Origin: an uncultured Acidimicrobiales bacterium | Lineage (GTDB): Bacteria; Actinomycetota; Acidimicrobiia; Acidimicrobiales; SHLQ01 | DNA: 45,494 bases | Direction of reading: 5' to 3' | Assembly (NCBI GenBank): GCA_938084885.1 | Contig: CALKGG010000037.1 | Span: 1 to 45,494, forward strand | Part shown: piece after piece, positions 7,574 through 16,794 of the stretch | How the letters are laid out: every line of letters starts with the position of its first letter | Numbering within the stretch: the first letter of the stretch is position 1 | Program-made: the position numbers and the translations under genes | Notes under the pieces: generated by a model | Told to the model about the DNA's origin: nothing | The model's input: the letters and a program-made list of their open reading frames with translations, nothing else | The model's database searches: none

Positions 7574-8395
7574 ATGACCACTACGCAGTCGAACGCGACG
7601 ACAGGGCCGGGGTTTTTCCCGCCCATCTCCGCGCACGACTGGGCAAACATGCACTACGGAACGCCAACAGCAATCAACCCGAACGCTGCTCGAATGGTCT
7701 ACGACGTGTGCTGGTTCATCCTCAAAGACGTCGACGCCGCAATCGACACCACCATCGTGACCTTCCGCATTGCCCTCAGCCGCTTCGAAGACCACAAATT
7801 GCCCGTACCCGCCGCATATACATCATGGCTATCAGCCATAGCGAGCAACGAAGCACATCGGATGCTCGAGGAAGACAGCACAGTTCGCCATAGCTCGGCA
7901 TTACTCGAAGGCGACTCCGAACGAACCGCCCACTTCCTCGCCGACGCACTCTCAGAACTTCGAGCCGACCACAAGCTGCTCCTCATCCTGCGATACCGAT
8001 ACAACACCCCTCCCGAATACCTATCCCAAGCGCTCGACATGCGGCCGAGGCGACTCGCAAAGGTCTTGTCAGCTGCACGCGAAGAATTCAGCATCCACAG
8101 CAGCCACGCCCCAACGATGCTCGCAGCGAGCAACCCGCCACTCACCCGCCAGCTCCCGTCGTTCGTCGAGCCATACGACAAGAAAGACATGAAGCGTTCG
8201 GTCCTCGGCTACGAATGGCTGGCCTCGGACTTTCCACTGATCCCCGAACGAGACGAAGTCCGAACAAAATGGACGACGCTGGCGCTCACACTCATCATCA
8301 TCTTCGTCGTCGCCGTCATCTTGACAAACTCCTTCGGCGCCGAACGCCCCACCCTCATCGAACCCGACGCGGCGATCGAAACCGTCAATGAGTAG
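7574..8395 (+). CDS. Sigma-70-like (ECF-type) factor with C-terminal membrane anchor
   Basis: The product is 273 residues. Residues about 35-105 resemble sigma region 2 (AIDTTIVTFRIALSRFED, then WLSAIASNEAHRMLEED). Residues about 120-170 resemble region 4 (LADALSELRADHKLLLILRY followed by a helix-turn-helix-like segment with MRPRRLAKVLSAAREEF). After a linker of about 60 residues comes one strong membrane segment (TLALTLIIIFVVAVILTN) near 235-255 and a short outer tail. No separate anti-sigma gene is next to it, so the tail may replace it. The last eight bases overlap the start of the DUF3048 gene, so the two are co-expressed. The sigma call is by pattern and the protein is divergent; it may not bind core polymerase. 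Confidence 0.65.
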   Translation: MTTTQSNATTGPGFFPPISAHDWANMHYGTPTAINPNAARMVYDVCWFILKDVDAAIDTTIVTFRIALSRFEDHKLPVPAAYTSWLSAIASNEAHRMLEEDSTVRHSSALLEGDSERTAHFLADALSELRADHKLLLILRYRYNTPPEYLSQALDMRPRRLAKVLSAAREEFSIHSSHAPTMLAASNPPLTRQLPSFVEPYDKKDMKRSVLGYEWLASDFPLIPERDEVRTKWTTLALTLIIIFVVAVILTNSFGAERPTLIEPDAAIETVNE

Positions 8396-9887
8396 ACGCT
8401 CACTCGCTCTGCTAGTCATCGCCGCGATGATTAGCCTGCTGACCGCTCCCGCCGGCGCACAAGCTGACCCTGCCTCCGAAGAAGCCGCACTCATTGAGCA
8501 AGAGGCAGCACTCACCGCCCGCATCACCGAGCTCGAAACAGCACTCGGCGAACTCGACGCCGAACAAGCCCAAGTTCTCCGCAGAATCGACATGTCCCGA
8601 GGCGAACTCGAACGCGCCGCCGACCAACTCGAAGTCCTCGCCCTCCAACGACGCGAACCAGCCATCATTCGCGCAAACGTCGCAGTCGAACGATTCGTCA
8701 ACGGCGACCCCGCTCGACAAGCATTCGCACTCGAAGTGCAAGCCCTCGGCGGATCCGACGCCTCAGCAGACCCGCTGCAACAACAACAGGTCTTCGATTC
8801 GATCGTCGAGTCCGCCGTCGCCGACCTCGAACGCCTCGATACCGAAATCGACGCCGTGATCACGTCGATACCCCAACTTCGCATCGCACAAGATGAACTC
8901 ACCGAGCGCGTCGCCGACATCGACACCGAACGAGCGACACTCACCAACGAGCTTTCGACAACCCAAGACGAACTCGCATCGGTTGGCGAAGAGTTGGAGT
9001 GGTACCGAAGCTTCGCTGGCCGTTCAGTGCTCACCGGCCGACCAGCCGACGGAGCCGCCGACCGGCCCGCGTTGGTCGTCAAGATCGACAACGTTGTTCG
9101 CGCCCGACCCCAAACGGGAATCAACGACGCCGATGTTGTCTATGTCGAACTGGTCGAAGGAGGTTTCACCCGCTACGCCGCCGTGTTCCACTCCGAGAAC
9201 GTCGGCACGATCGGACCGGTCCGATCCATGCGCACAACCGACATCAACTTGCTGCGGGCGCTCAACAACCCGCTCTTTGCGAACTCGGGCGGCAACCGCC
9301 GCACAACCGACGCCGTCAACGCGTCGTCGCTCGTCAACATCAGTGCTGCCACCGGAGCCGGAGGCGCCTACTTCAGAAACAACAGCCGCTCGGCCCCCCA
9401 CAACCTTTTCAGTAGCGACAGCGCCCTGCGATCAACAAGCTCAGCGGGCGGCTCCCCGCCGCGCCTATTCACGATTCGTCGACCCGGTACGCCGCTTCCG
9501 AACAACGCCGTCGCCTCAGACGGTGTCAACGTCAGCTACCGAAGCACGACCGTGACGTACTCATGGAACGGCAGCGGATGGAATCGCACCCAGGACGGTT
9601 CGGCCACCGTCGACACCAACGGTGTGCGAACCGCCCCCGAAACCGTCATCGTCCGGTTCACTCCCTACGGCACAAGCCCCGCCGACGCAGCCTCCCCAGA
9701 AGCCAACGTCGTCGGCAACGGCGTCGCATGGATCTTCACCGAAGGCCAGCTCATCGAGGGCACCTGGTCGAAACCAAACGCCGATGCAGTCACGGTGTAC
9801 GCCGATTCGGCCGGCACCCCGGTCGAACTTCTCCCAGGGAGAGTCTGGGTCGAGATCCCAACTCCGGGTAGCGCATCACTACGCTAG
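8388..9887 (+). CDS. Secreted coiled-coil protein with DUF3048 (YerB-like) domain
   Basis: The product is 499 residues. An N-terminal signal peptide (residues 1-26, LALLVIAAMISLLTAPAGAQA) leads into two long coiled coils of Glu/Leu/Ala heptads (about 28-100 and 130-210), similar in look to PcsB/murein-hydrolase activators. From about residue 220 the DUF3048 domain begins (RPALVVKIDN, RPQTGINDADVVYVELVEGG, TRYAAVFHS, IGPVRSMR), as in the lipoprotein YerB of Bacillus, whose function is unclear. The ATG lies inside the end of the sigma-like gene (8388 against 8395), which implies translational coupling. An envelope role controlled with the sigma-like factor is inferred. Most DUF3048 proteins I know lack the coiled coil. 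Confidence 0.85.
   Translation: MSRRSLALLVIAAMISLLTAPAGAQADPASEEAALIEQEAALTARITELETALGELDAEQAQVLRRIDMSRGELERAADQLEVLALQRREPAIIRANVAVERFVNGDPARQAFALEVQALGGSDASADPLQQQQVFDSIVESAVADLERLDTEIDAVITSIPQLRIAQDELTERVADIDTERATLTNELSTTQDELASVGEELEWYRSFAGRSVLTGRPADGAADRPALVVKIDNVVRARPQTGINDADVVYVELVEGGFTRYAAVFHSENVGTIGPVRSMRTTDINLLRALNNPLFANSGGNRRTTDAVNASSLVNISAATGAGGAYFRNNSRSAPHNLFSSDSALRSTSSAGGSPPRLFTIRRPGTPLPNNAVASDGVNVSYRSTTVTYSWNGSGWNRTQDGSATVDTNGVRTAPETVIVRFTPYGTSPADAASPEANVVGNGVAWIFTEGQLIEGTWSKPNADAVTVYADSAGTPVELLPGRVWVEIPTPGSASLR
9880..9885 (+). promoter_or_regulatory. Leaderless -10 (TACGCT), inside the end of the DUF3048 gene
   Basis: TACGCT ends six bases before the ATG at 9892 and overlaps the stop codon of the upstream gene. 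The RNase gene may therefore have its own promoter although it is only four bases downstream. Confidence 0.4.
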
Positions 9888-9891
9888 GTGT

Positions 9892-11325
9892 ATGCCAAGA
9901 GTCCCGTACACCTGTGATGATGAAGTGATCTGTCAGGGCCTCAACGCCCTCCGATCAGAGCTCGAGGTGCCCGACGGCTTCTCCGACGAGGTCAACGCCG
10001 AAGCCGAAGCCAGCGCGAAGGCCGGCCCCCGGATACCTGAGGGTTCGGCCGGATCCGTCGTTACCGATCGCACCGATATTGAACTGGTCACAATCGATCC
10101 GCCCGACTCGATGGACCTCGACCAGGCACTGCACTGCGCCCCCACCAACACCGGGTGGCGGGTCCACTACGCGATAGCCGACGTCGCAGCATGGGTCACA
10201 CCCGGCGGCGCTATCGACAAGGAAAGCAAAGCCCGGGGCTTCACGATGTACAGCCCCGACACCCGAGCACCCTTGCATCCAAAGGCCATCAGCGAAGACG
10301 CTGCCAGCTTGCTACCCAACGTCGACCGTCAATCGCTGCTGTGGACCATCGATCTCGACCCGTCCGCCAAGATCCTCAATGCCCACCTAGAACGCGCCGT
10401 CGTCCGGTCACGAGCAAAACTCTCCTACAAAGCTGCCAACGAACTCGTTGCCGAAGGCGACCAGATGCTCGACGCGCTTCGATCGGTCGGCGAGCTTCGT
10501 GAACAGCTCGAAGTCGAACGCGACGCCGTCTCGCTACGACTGGCCTCACAAGAAGTGTCCCGGGTCGACGGCGGCTTCGAACTCGAATACGACGAGTCGC
10601 TACCAATCGAAGGATGGAACGCACAAATTAGCCTCCTCACCGGGATCGCCGCCGCCTCGATCATGATCGACGCCAAGGTCGGCATCTTGCGCACGCTTCC
10701 ACGGCCACAGAAGCGCACGATCAACGAGCTTCGCTCAACAGCAAAAGCACTCGGCATCGAATGGCCCGGGTCGATGAGCTACCCCGAAATGGTTCGCGGC
10801 CTCAACCCCAACAACCCAATCGATGCAGCCATGATTGCCCAATCCGCACGCGGGCTGCGTGGCGCTGGCTACGAAGCGTTCGACGGCGAACTTCCCGAAC
10901 TCACCGAACACTCGGCGATCTCGGCAGAATACGCCCACGTCACCGCGCCGCTACGCCGCCTCGGCGACCGATACGCAAACGAATGCGTACTCGCCGCCCT
11001 TTCCCAGACGCGACCGCCAGAGTGGGTGCTCGACACGCTGCCAGAACTTCCCCGCCTGCTCGGACAAGCCCGAAACCGCGAAGGATCCCTCGACCGAGCC
11101 GTACTCGATCTTGTCGAAGCAGCCTTGCTGTCGAATCGTGTCGGCGAAACCTTCCACGGGCTCGTCACCTCCATCGATGACCGAAACGACCGAGTACGAG
11201 TCCAGCTCGTGAACCCGGCGGTCGTCGCCTACGCCAACGGCGACGCGAACCTCGGTGACGAAGTGCTCGTTCGTTTGAACGCCGCCGACGTCAACGCCCG
11301 AAAGGTCGACTTCGAACTCGTCTAG
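9892..11325 (+). CDS. RNB-domain ribonuclease (RNase II/R family, short form)
   Basis: The product is 477 residues from the ATG at 9892; the longer open frame back to 9622 overlaps the DUF3048 gene and is spurious. The RNB catalytic signature is seen in VTIDPPDSMDLDQALHC near residues 64-80, with the cluster of aspartates that bind Mg2+. It is followed by HYAIADVAAWVTPG, FTMYSPDTRAPLHPKAISED and LLPNVDRQSLLWTIDLD, and, near the end, EHSAISAEYAHVTAPLRRLGDRY, which matches the SPIRRYxD region of RNase II. There are no N-terminal cold-shock domains and no clear C-terminal S1 domain, so it is a compact actinobacterial form. It likely degrades RNA 3' to 5' in the cytoplasm. It ends tail to tail with map. 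Confidence 0.9.
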   Translation: MPRVPYTCDDEVICQGLNALRSELEVPDGFSDEVNAEAEASAKAGPRIPEGSAGSVVTDRTDIELVTIDPPDSMDLDQALHCAPTNTGWRVHYAIADVAAWVTPGGAIDKESKARGFTMYSPDTRAPLHPKAISEDAASLLPNVDRQSLLWTIDLDPSAKILNAHLERAVVRSRAKLSYKAANELVAEGDQMLDALRSVGELREQLEVERDAVSLRLASQEVSRVDGGFELEYDESLPIEGWNAQISLLTGIAAASIMIDAKVGILRTLPRPQKRTINELRSTAKALGIEWPGSMSYPEMVRGLNPNNPIDAAMIAQSARGLRGAGYEAFDGELPELTEHSAISAEYAHVTAPLRRLGDRYANECVLAALSQTRPPEWVLDTLPELPRLLGQARNREGSLDRAVLDLVEAALLSNRVGETFHGLVTSIDDRNDRVRVQLVNPAVVAYANGDANLGDEVLVRLNAADVNARKVDFELV

Positions 11326-11334
11326 GAGCTGCGG

Positions 11335-12285
11335 TTACGAGACCGCAGCAGTCTTTGGAGCGTAGAGCTCGGCGGCGGTATCGCCGTTGCTTGCAACCGT
11401 GAGCAGCTCGTAGCCATCGTCGGTGCAAACCAACGTGTGCTCGAATTGCGCGCTGCGGCGACCGTCCATGGTGAGCGCGGTCCACTCGTCTTCCCACAAA
11501 TACAACGACGGGTCGCCCAGTGTCAGCATTGGTTCGACCGTAAAGGTCATGCCGGTGGTGATCTCGGTCCGAGCGCGAGGGTCGTAATAATGCGGGATCT
11601 GTAGGTCGGAGTGAAACTCGGTACCGACCCCGTGACCAATGAACTCCTTGACGACGCCAAGATTATGCTTCCGGGCATGGCGTTCGATGGCGCGCCCGAT
11701 GTCGTGAACTTTCGAGCCGTTCCTCACGGTCTTGATTCCCTCCATCATCGAGACATACGTCTCGGCCACGAGGTGGCGCGAATGTTCATCGACATCGCCC
11801 ACGAGGAACGTGCAACTATTGTCTCCGTGCACGCCATCGAAGTACACCGTGACGTCGATGTTGATGATGTCGCCGTCGAGCAACGCACGATTGTCGGGGA
11901 TGCCATGGCAAATCACTTCGTTCACCGACGTACACACCGACTTGCGAAAGCCCCGATAGTTGAGCGGTGACGGGTACCCGCCGCGCCGGATGCTCTCGTT
12001 GTGGACAATCTCGTCGATCTTGTCGGTAGTAATTCCAGGCTCGACGAACTTGCCCGCATGAATGAGAACCTCGGCGGCGATGGCCCCGGCTCGGCGCATG
12101 GCATCGAGCTCGGCGGGAGTACGAACCAGAGACGACACCGACGGGCCAGGGTCACCAGTCTCTGCATAGGGAGGCTTTGGAATGTTTGCAGGAACCGACC
12201 GGCTAAGGCCGATAATGCCCGGCCGCATAGGCGGCTCAGATGGAGGCGCAACCACGACCTGCTTCTTGCGACGACGCTTTGCCAT
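11335..12285 (-). CDS. map: Methionine aminopeptidase, type I, with N-terminal extension
   Basis: It removes the initiator Met from nascent proteins using two metal ions. The product is 316 residues. The first 55 residues are a basic (KRRRKK) then Pro-rich extension, as in some actinobacterial and eukaryotic type I enzymes. The catalytic domain follows from RTPAELDAMRRAGAIAAEVL. The substrate-binding His is in VICHGIPD. Metal ligands are seen in order: Asp in INIDVTVYFDG, Asp in VHGDNSCTF, His in FIGHGVGTEFH, Glu in TVEPML and Glu in AQFEHTLV. A good GGAGG lies six bases upstream of the ATG. Divergent from the lipoprotein gene at 12395. Confidence 0.96.
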   Translation of the reverse strand: MAKRRRKKQVVVAPPSEPPMRPGIIGLSRSVPANIPKPPYAETGDPGPSVSSLVRTPAELDAMRRAGAIAAEVLIHAGKFVEPGITTDKIDEIVHNESIRRGGYPSPLNYRGFRKSVCTSVNEVICHGIPDNRALLDGDIINIDVTVYFDGVHGDNSCTFLVGDVDEHSRHLVAETYVSMMEGIKTVRNGSKVHDIGRAIERHARKHNLGVVKEFIGHGVGTEFHSDLQIPHYYDPRARTEITTGMTFTVEPMLTLGDPSLYLWEDEWTALTMDGRRSAQFEHTLVCTDDGYELLTVASNGDTAAELYAPKTAAVS

Positions 12286-12381
12286 TAGAGCCTCCCTGAA
12301 AGACCGGTTCTGTCAGAACGGGCCACGATACGCCCGCACCACAAGTCTAGGAGCCAACGGGTGCGCGGCAGACCTCGGCCC

Positions 12382-12387
12382 TAGAAT
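12382..12387 (+). promoter_or_regulatory. Leaderless -10 (TAGAAT)
   Basis: TAGAAT ends seven bases before the ATG at 12395. It supports that start, which also places a lipoprotein signal at the N-terminus. Confidence 0.5.
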
Positions 12388-12394
12388 CACCAGA

Positions 12395-13117
12395 ATGTCC
12401 CGACGCTTCTTGGCAGTCATCCTCGGCTGTCTCGTTCTCTTGACCGCATGCGCACAAGATGAGCGAAGAGACTTGCGCCTGACCCGAACCTCAACCGCCG
12501 AAGCTGGCGTGCGAGTCTTGGCCGACAACTGCCCGGGCCCAACAGCTGTCTCGCTTCGCATCCGAGAGGACGTGTTGTGGGAAATTCAGGTAGCGGCCGA
12601 TCCGCTACCTGAAAGCGAAGCAACGAGCGACACGTCAACGAGCGACACCGCCGAGATCGACGACGCAACGAACGACACCGCAGCACCCAACGGCGGCCTC
12701 ATCGAATTTCTCGTCGGTCAAACCCCCGAAGGGTGGGAGACCGTCACGCCCCTCACGAACACCATCGAGCCGGGCATTCGATACACCGTCAGCACCCAAC
12801 CCGATGGCCAGACCATCGACTTCAGTACCCCTGACCTTCAGGCCGGCTTACTGTGGGACGGCACCGGCGTGATCCAGTTCAACCCTGACCTCATCAACGA
12901 AGAATGCAGTTCGTCGACCGACGTTGGAGCGTTCGCAACAAATATTGCCGTATTACTCGCACTCGGAACCACCACAGCGGCCATTGTCCTCGTTGCGCTC
13001 ATCCTCGTGCTCTTCGTTATCACCAGCCGATTCAGTCGGGTCCGCAGCATCCAGAAGAAGGCCGCCAGAGAAGCCGCACCATTGCCTGACCCAACAGAGA
13101 CCAGCGCAGGCCGCTAA
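12395..13117 (+). CDS. Putative lipoprotein with C-terminal membrane segment
   Basis: The product is 240 residues. The N-terminus is a lipoprotein signal (MSRRFLAVILGCLVLLTAC) with the lipidated Cys at 19. Residues about 75-100 form an acidic Thr/Asp/Ser linker with repeated (S/N)DT. One membrane helix (about 185-210, ATNIAVLLALGTTTAAIVLV and on) is followed by a basic tail, so the protein would be anchored at both ends. I do not recognise the family. The start is chosen because it gives the lipobox and a leaderless -10. The stop shares CTAA with the convergent gene (13114-13117). Confidence 0.75.
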   Translation: MSRRFLAVILGCLVLLTACAQDERRDLRLTRTSTAEAGVRVLADNCPGPTAVSLRIREDVLWEIQVAADPLPESEATSDTSTSDTAEIDDATNDTAAPNGGLIEFLVGQTPEGWETVTPLTNTIEPGIRYTVSTQPDGQTIDFSTPDLQAGLLWDGTGVIQFNPDLINEECSSSTDVGAFATNIAVLLALGTTTAAIVLVALILVLFVITSRFSRVRSIQKKAAREAAPLPDPTETSAGR

Positions 13118-14040
13118 CGACCCCGAGCGCGTTCGAGCAGCTGGGTCGTGCGCTCTTTACGGCGAAGCTTGCGAAGACGCTGTTGATGACTTGCACTGGT
13201 TTCACTGCGACGAACCGGCGACCACAACACCGAGATCGGAAGGGTCGAGAAGTCGCCCCGGAACGCACCAACAATGGCGTCCTTGTGCCGGTCAATAACC
13301 GCGTCGAACGATGCCTCGTCGGCTCGCACAAACATCGTCTGGACCGACCCCATGGACAATGTCTGCAACTCCGCGTGATCAATCTCGGAGATGTAGTCGT
13401 ATTCGGAATGGATCAGGTCGTAGCGGCACATGATCTCGTGGTGGGCTCCCGCAACGTCGCGGTGATCCATGTCGAGCAGAACCACGGCGCTCGCCGGATC
13501 GAGCACAGCCCACTTATGCATGAGGGCACGAAGATCGCCATGGGACCATCCCAAAAGACGAAGGTCAGATACCGAACGTGCAACTGGACGGGTCGATGCA
13601 AACTCGCGGTGAACCGGTCGAGAAAGAAACAAGCCAATAGCCGCATCGACCGCGCCACCAACGAGCAGCCCACCGGGGGCGTAGCGAACAATCAACTCCC
13701 GCGACTCGCGTAGATCGGTTGCCCGTTCAGCAATCGAAGGTTCGCCATCTGCGGTGGTAAACGCCAACGAGTGCGCAACCCAATCGACCTTGTGCGCCTT
13801 GGAGAAGAAATCGCTCGCACGTTCTGAACGCTGCACATTGCCAAGGCGAAGGCCCGGCTCGGCTCGATTGGTGACGTCCAACGCAGTGAGGTCGATATCG
13901 ACCGTGGCAATGTTCGCCAGCTGCTCGAGCGCGAGAACATGCACCAACACGTCCATCCTCGAAGCTTGAAGCGCGCAGAGATCAGCCGCTTCCTGCGGCA
14001 CCCTCGTGTCGTGATGACGTGTTTGCTCCACCGATTCCAC
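13114..14040 (-). CDS. Hypothetical protein, soluble
   Basis: The product is 308 residues from a GTG. No signal peptide is visible and one mildly hydrophobic stretch (APGGLLVGGAVDAAIGLFLS, near 120-140) is not long enough to be a sure membrane helix. I do not recognise the family. The C-terminal 25 residues are very basic (RKLRRKERTTQLLERARGR), suggesting nucleic-acid or ribosome contact. The middle carries WSHGDLRALMHKWAVLD and DYISEIDHAELQTLSM segments of helix-strand pattern. It is convergent with the lipoprotein gene. The DUF1800-DUF1501 pair upstream points the same way, but 99 bases separate them. Confidence 0.7.
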   Translation of the reverse strand: MESVEQTRHHDTRVPQEAADLCALQASRMDVLVHVLALEQLANIATVDIDLTALDVTNRAEPGLRLGNVQRSERASDFFSKAHKVDWVAHSLAFTTADGEPSIAERATDLRESRELIVRYAPGGLLVGGAVDAAIGLFLSRPVHREFASTRPVARSVSDLRLLGWSHGDLRALMHKWAVLDPASAVVLLDMDHRDVAGAHHEIMCRYDLIHSEYDYISEIDHAELQTLSMGSVQTMFVRADEASFDAVIDRHKDAIVGAFRGDFSTLPISVLWSPVRRSETSASHQQRLRKLRRKERTTQLLERARGR

Positions 14041-14139
14041 CCAGCTGATCCAAATGATCCCGGGACACTCTAGTCACCACCACCGGTACCGCGCGGCCAA
14101 ACTCGGAATCACTCGGATCTGTTCACGCTGCGGAGATAG

Positions 14140-15417
14140 TTACGTCCCAAGCATGCCTAGTGGCGAATACCGGCCACCGAGAATGGGCGAGCTCGCCGAC
14201 CCCAACGCACGTTCAAGAATCGTCGCATACGCCCGCCGGAAATCGGTGGTCACCCTAAGGTTGCCGCGCTCGTCAAGATCCTGCAGTGGCGGGGTGTCGC
14301 CATACATACCGCCCCTGACCCGATCACCAATCACGAACAAATGGCTCGCCGTCCCGTGGTCGGTTCCGTTCGAACCATTTGGTTCTACCCGTCGACCAAA
14401 CTCGCTGTACACCACAACAATGACCCGATTTGCGAGCCTCGGATTCAGCGTCCGGAAGAAGAAATCGATTCCGCGATCGAGCTCGCCGAGCAAATCGGCA
14501 TGGGCGCCAACGCGCGCATTCGCACCGATCTGATCGTCGTGCAGGTCATAGCCCCCATGGGTCACATTGAGCACCCGCGTTCCGAGGTTCAGGTTGACGA
14601 CACGAGCTGCCAACACCATGTCGAGAGCCAACTCGTTTTCTGGGAGTTCGCGGTCAAAGGCCGGCGCGGCATTTCGAGCGCTTGCAATCGACAGCGCATT
14701 CACTTGCGCCACCCGGTTGACCTGCGCACTTCGATTCGATGGACGCCCCATATTCCTGACCGCCGTATACATCCGCAAGTCGCGACCGTCGGACCGCTCG
14801 GCCCCGTACAGCGACGTGCCACCAGCCCGCGGAAGATCGGTCACGTCGCTAGTGGCGCTTCGTAGATGCAGTGGCACGCCGCGTCCGCCAACAGCAACAC
14901 CGGAGAACGGCGTCGTGCGTTCGCTGTCGAGCCAACGGCCAAGCCAGCCCGTGCCGGTGATCCGGCCATTTGGGTTCGCCGATTGCCAGCGAGCAATGTT
15001 GGAGAAATGACTCTGGTCTCGGAGCGGTTCGCCAACTCCGCGGACCACCGCAACATCACCGTCTTGAAACCGTTTGGCCAGGCGAGGAAGGTTCGGGTGA
15101 AAGTACATTCGACCGGTTGCCTTATGCGCCCGGTTCGCCGGGATAGCCAACCTGCCACGCAGATCGCGGTACCGCCCAGAAGCGAACGGCCCGAGCGTGT
15201 TAAGGCCGTCGTTACCTCCGCCGAGGGTGACTGTCAGAACGACCGTGTCGTTGGCACCTTGGGCGGCGGCATAGTCAGCAAACGCGGTCGGAACAGCGAG
15301 CGACCCACCAGCGATCAAGGCGCCTTGAAGGAACCGTCGGCGGTTCATACGCGACAAGGGGCGTTCGGGATCGGCGTGGAGCTGGTCGTACAGTTCGTCA
15401 AAGTTCGAGTCGCTCAT
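14140..15417 (-). CDS. DUF1501 family protein, Tat-exported
   Basis: The product is 425 residues from the ATG at 15417; an earlier start would lie inside the upstream gene. A twin-arginine signal is present (SRMNRRRFLQGALIAGGSLA, residues about 22-42), so it is exported folded. The DUF1501 body (sulfatase-like fold) shows TVTLGGGNDGLNTLGP, PNLPRLAKRFQDGDVAVVRG, DQSHFSNIARWQS, THGGYDLHDDQIG, IVVVYSEFGRRVEPNGSNGTDHG and the SPILGGRYSPLG end. Its ATG overlaps the TGA of the DUF1800 gene as ATGA. DUF1800 and DUF1501 genes occur together in many actinobacteria, planctomycetes and proteobacteria; their substrate is unknown to me. Confidence 0.93.
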   Translation of the reverse strand: MSDSNFDELYDQLHADPERPLSRMNRRRFLQGALIAGGSLAVPTAFADYAAAQGANDTVVLTVTLGGGNDGLNTLGPFASGRYRDLRGRLAIPANRAHKATGRMYFHPNLPRLAKRFQDGDVAVVRGVGEPLRDQSHFSNIARWQSANPNGRITGTGWLGRWLDSERTTPFSGVAVGGRGVPLHLRSATSDVTDLPRAGGTSLYGAERSDGRDLRMYTAVRNMGRPSNRSAQVNRVAQVNALSIASARNAAPAFDRELPENELALDMVLAARVVNLNLGTRVLNVTHGGYDLHDDQIGANARVGAHADLLGELDRGIDFFFRTLNPRLANRVIVVVYSEFGRRVEPNGSNGTDHGTASHLFVIGDRVRGGMYGDTPPLQDLDERGNLRVTTDFRRAYATILERALGSASSPILGGRYSPLGMLGT

Positions 15418-16727
15418 GCGCACTGCACCTCCGGCATGAACATGCCCACAGCAAACGGCACATGGCGCATCTCCCACGGCGCAGTCTCACGGGTCTTTTC
15501 GACAATGCGTTTGATCTGTGCCCGCGAAGACGCCGACGCGTCGAAGATGGAATAAAAGGTCAGCACCCGATTGACGACCTGGTCAGACGTCAAACCATCG
15601 GTGTTTTGGAGCACCCCCCGCTCCTCGGCTCCCCACTTCAGGTTGGTTGTCCATTCCGACTTTGCCCACGCCGTTGCAGTACTCAGCCAGAAGTCGTTCT
15701 GGCCCCACCCAGCCACCGTCGGAGGATCGAACAACACCATGCCCATTCGTTCCATTCGCCAGCGAACAAAATCGTCGGAGCTTCGCAAGCCATTGCGGCG
15801 CATGATATCGACCATGTACTCGACGGGGCTCTTTACGAGGGCATAGCGGCTCGTCGGCGCCCAGAATTCGTCGTGCATCAAGATCGCTCGCAGAAGCGAC
15901 TTGACCTTCAGGCCACTCTGGCGAAAGCCGTTCGCCAGTTCGGTGATGACTGCCTGAGACGGGTTGGCATGCACATAGAACGAGAACATTTTGCGAGCAA
16001 AGAACTCGGCGGTATCTTGAGCCTTCACGCCGAAACACACTTCGTTCAACGTGTCTCGCGCATCCCAATTCTTGCGGATGCCGAAAAGCGTTTTTTGGCC
16101 GTTGTCGTGCTGATCGGGCCGAAACACATACGTTGGGTCATAGACCCAGTTGTTCTCCCTCGTTGCGCCAACCGTGTTGTGACCAGTCCACGCTCGAGCC
16201 ATCGCCACCACATCAGACTCGCTGAAATTGCCGTTGCCGATGGTGTGAAGCTCCATGAACTCTCGGGCGAAGTTCTCTTGTGGAGCCGACACGACATTGG
16301 TTTCGTTGTCGATATAGATCAGCATGGCCGAGCCGAGCGACACCCGTCCAAGGAGCTTGCGAAAAGGGCCCTTGCCAAGCTTGCGAAACAGCAGGTGCTG
16401 ATCCCACATGAGCCGAGCATCCTCGACCTTCTCTCGACCCGTGGCGAAGTGGCCGTGCAAGAACAGCGTCAGCTTTTCTTCGATCGTCGGCGGCGAGGTG
16501 ATCATGCGGTCCACCCACCATTCGATCATCTTTGTTTGCGCTCGGTAGTGCGCGTCACCGCTCCGGAAGGTCCGCCACGGCGGAAGATCGGGAGTCACCG
16601 ACGTCGTAAAGAGTCGGTTGATGGCGGCCTTTCGGCTGAGACCGACGAACTGATCGATCTGTGTTGTCGTGCCCCCAACGGCGGCCCGGCGCAACAAATG
16701 CGCTGCTTCTGGGCGTGTAAGTTTCAT
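15414..16727 (-). CDS. DUF1800 family protein
   Basis: The product is 437 residues. The family start is clear: RPEAAHLLRRAAVGGTTTQI, then WWVDRMITSPPTIEEKLTLF, LHGHFATGREKV, NFAREFMELHTIGNGNFSES, VVAMARAWTGHN, DQHDNGQKTLFG and VAGWGQNDFWLST. No signal peptide is visible at this N-terminus, whereas its partner carries a Tat signal, so it may leave the cell in complex with DUF1501 or stay inside. GAGGAG lies ten bases before the ATG. It is the first gene of a two-gene operon, and a perfect palindrome sits 68 bases upstream (16795-16823). Confidence 0.93.
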   Translation of the reverse strand: MKLTRPEAAHLLRRAAVGGTTTQIDQFVGLSRKAAINRLFTTSVTPDLPPWRTFRSGDAHYRAQTKMIEWWVDRMITSPPTIEEKLTLFLHGHFATGREKVEDARLMWDQHLLFRKLGKGPFRKLLGRVSLGSAMLIYIDNETNVVSAPQENFAREFMELHTIGNGNFSESDVVAMARAWTGHNTVGATRENNWVYDPTYVFRPDQHDNGQKTLFGIRKNWDARDTLNEVCFGVKAQDTAEFFARKMFSFYVHANPSQAVITELANGFRQSGLKVKSLLRAILMHDEFWAPTSRYALVKSPVEYMVDIMRRNGLRSSDDFVRWRMERMGMVLFDPPTVAGWGQNDFWLSTATAWAKSEWTTNLKWGAEERGVLQNTDGLTSDQVVNRVLTFYSIFDASASSRAQIKRIVEKTRETAPWEMRHVPFAVGMFMPEVQCA

Positions 16728-16794
16728 CTACTTCCCGCTCCTCGTCTGCAAGCCACCCGCAAACCCGTACATCGATCAGGCTAGCCCGAAAACA

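Noticed and set aside
9622..9891. 90-residue N-terminal extension of the RNB-domain RNase
   Set aside because: It overlaps the end of the DUF3048 gene in another frame with shadow composition. The ATG at 9892 has a leaderless -10.
15462..16784. 440-codon plus-strand open frame
   Set aside because: It lies opposite the DUF1800 gene, which has clear family motifs and codon use. The plus-strand frame has none.
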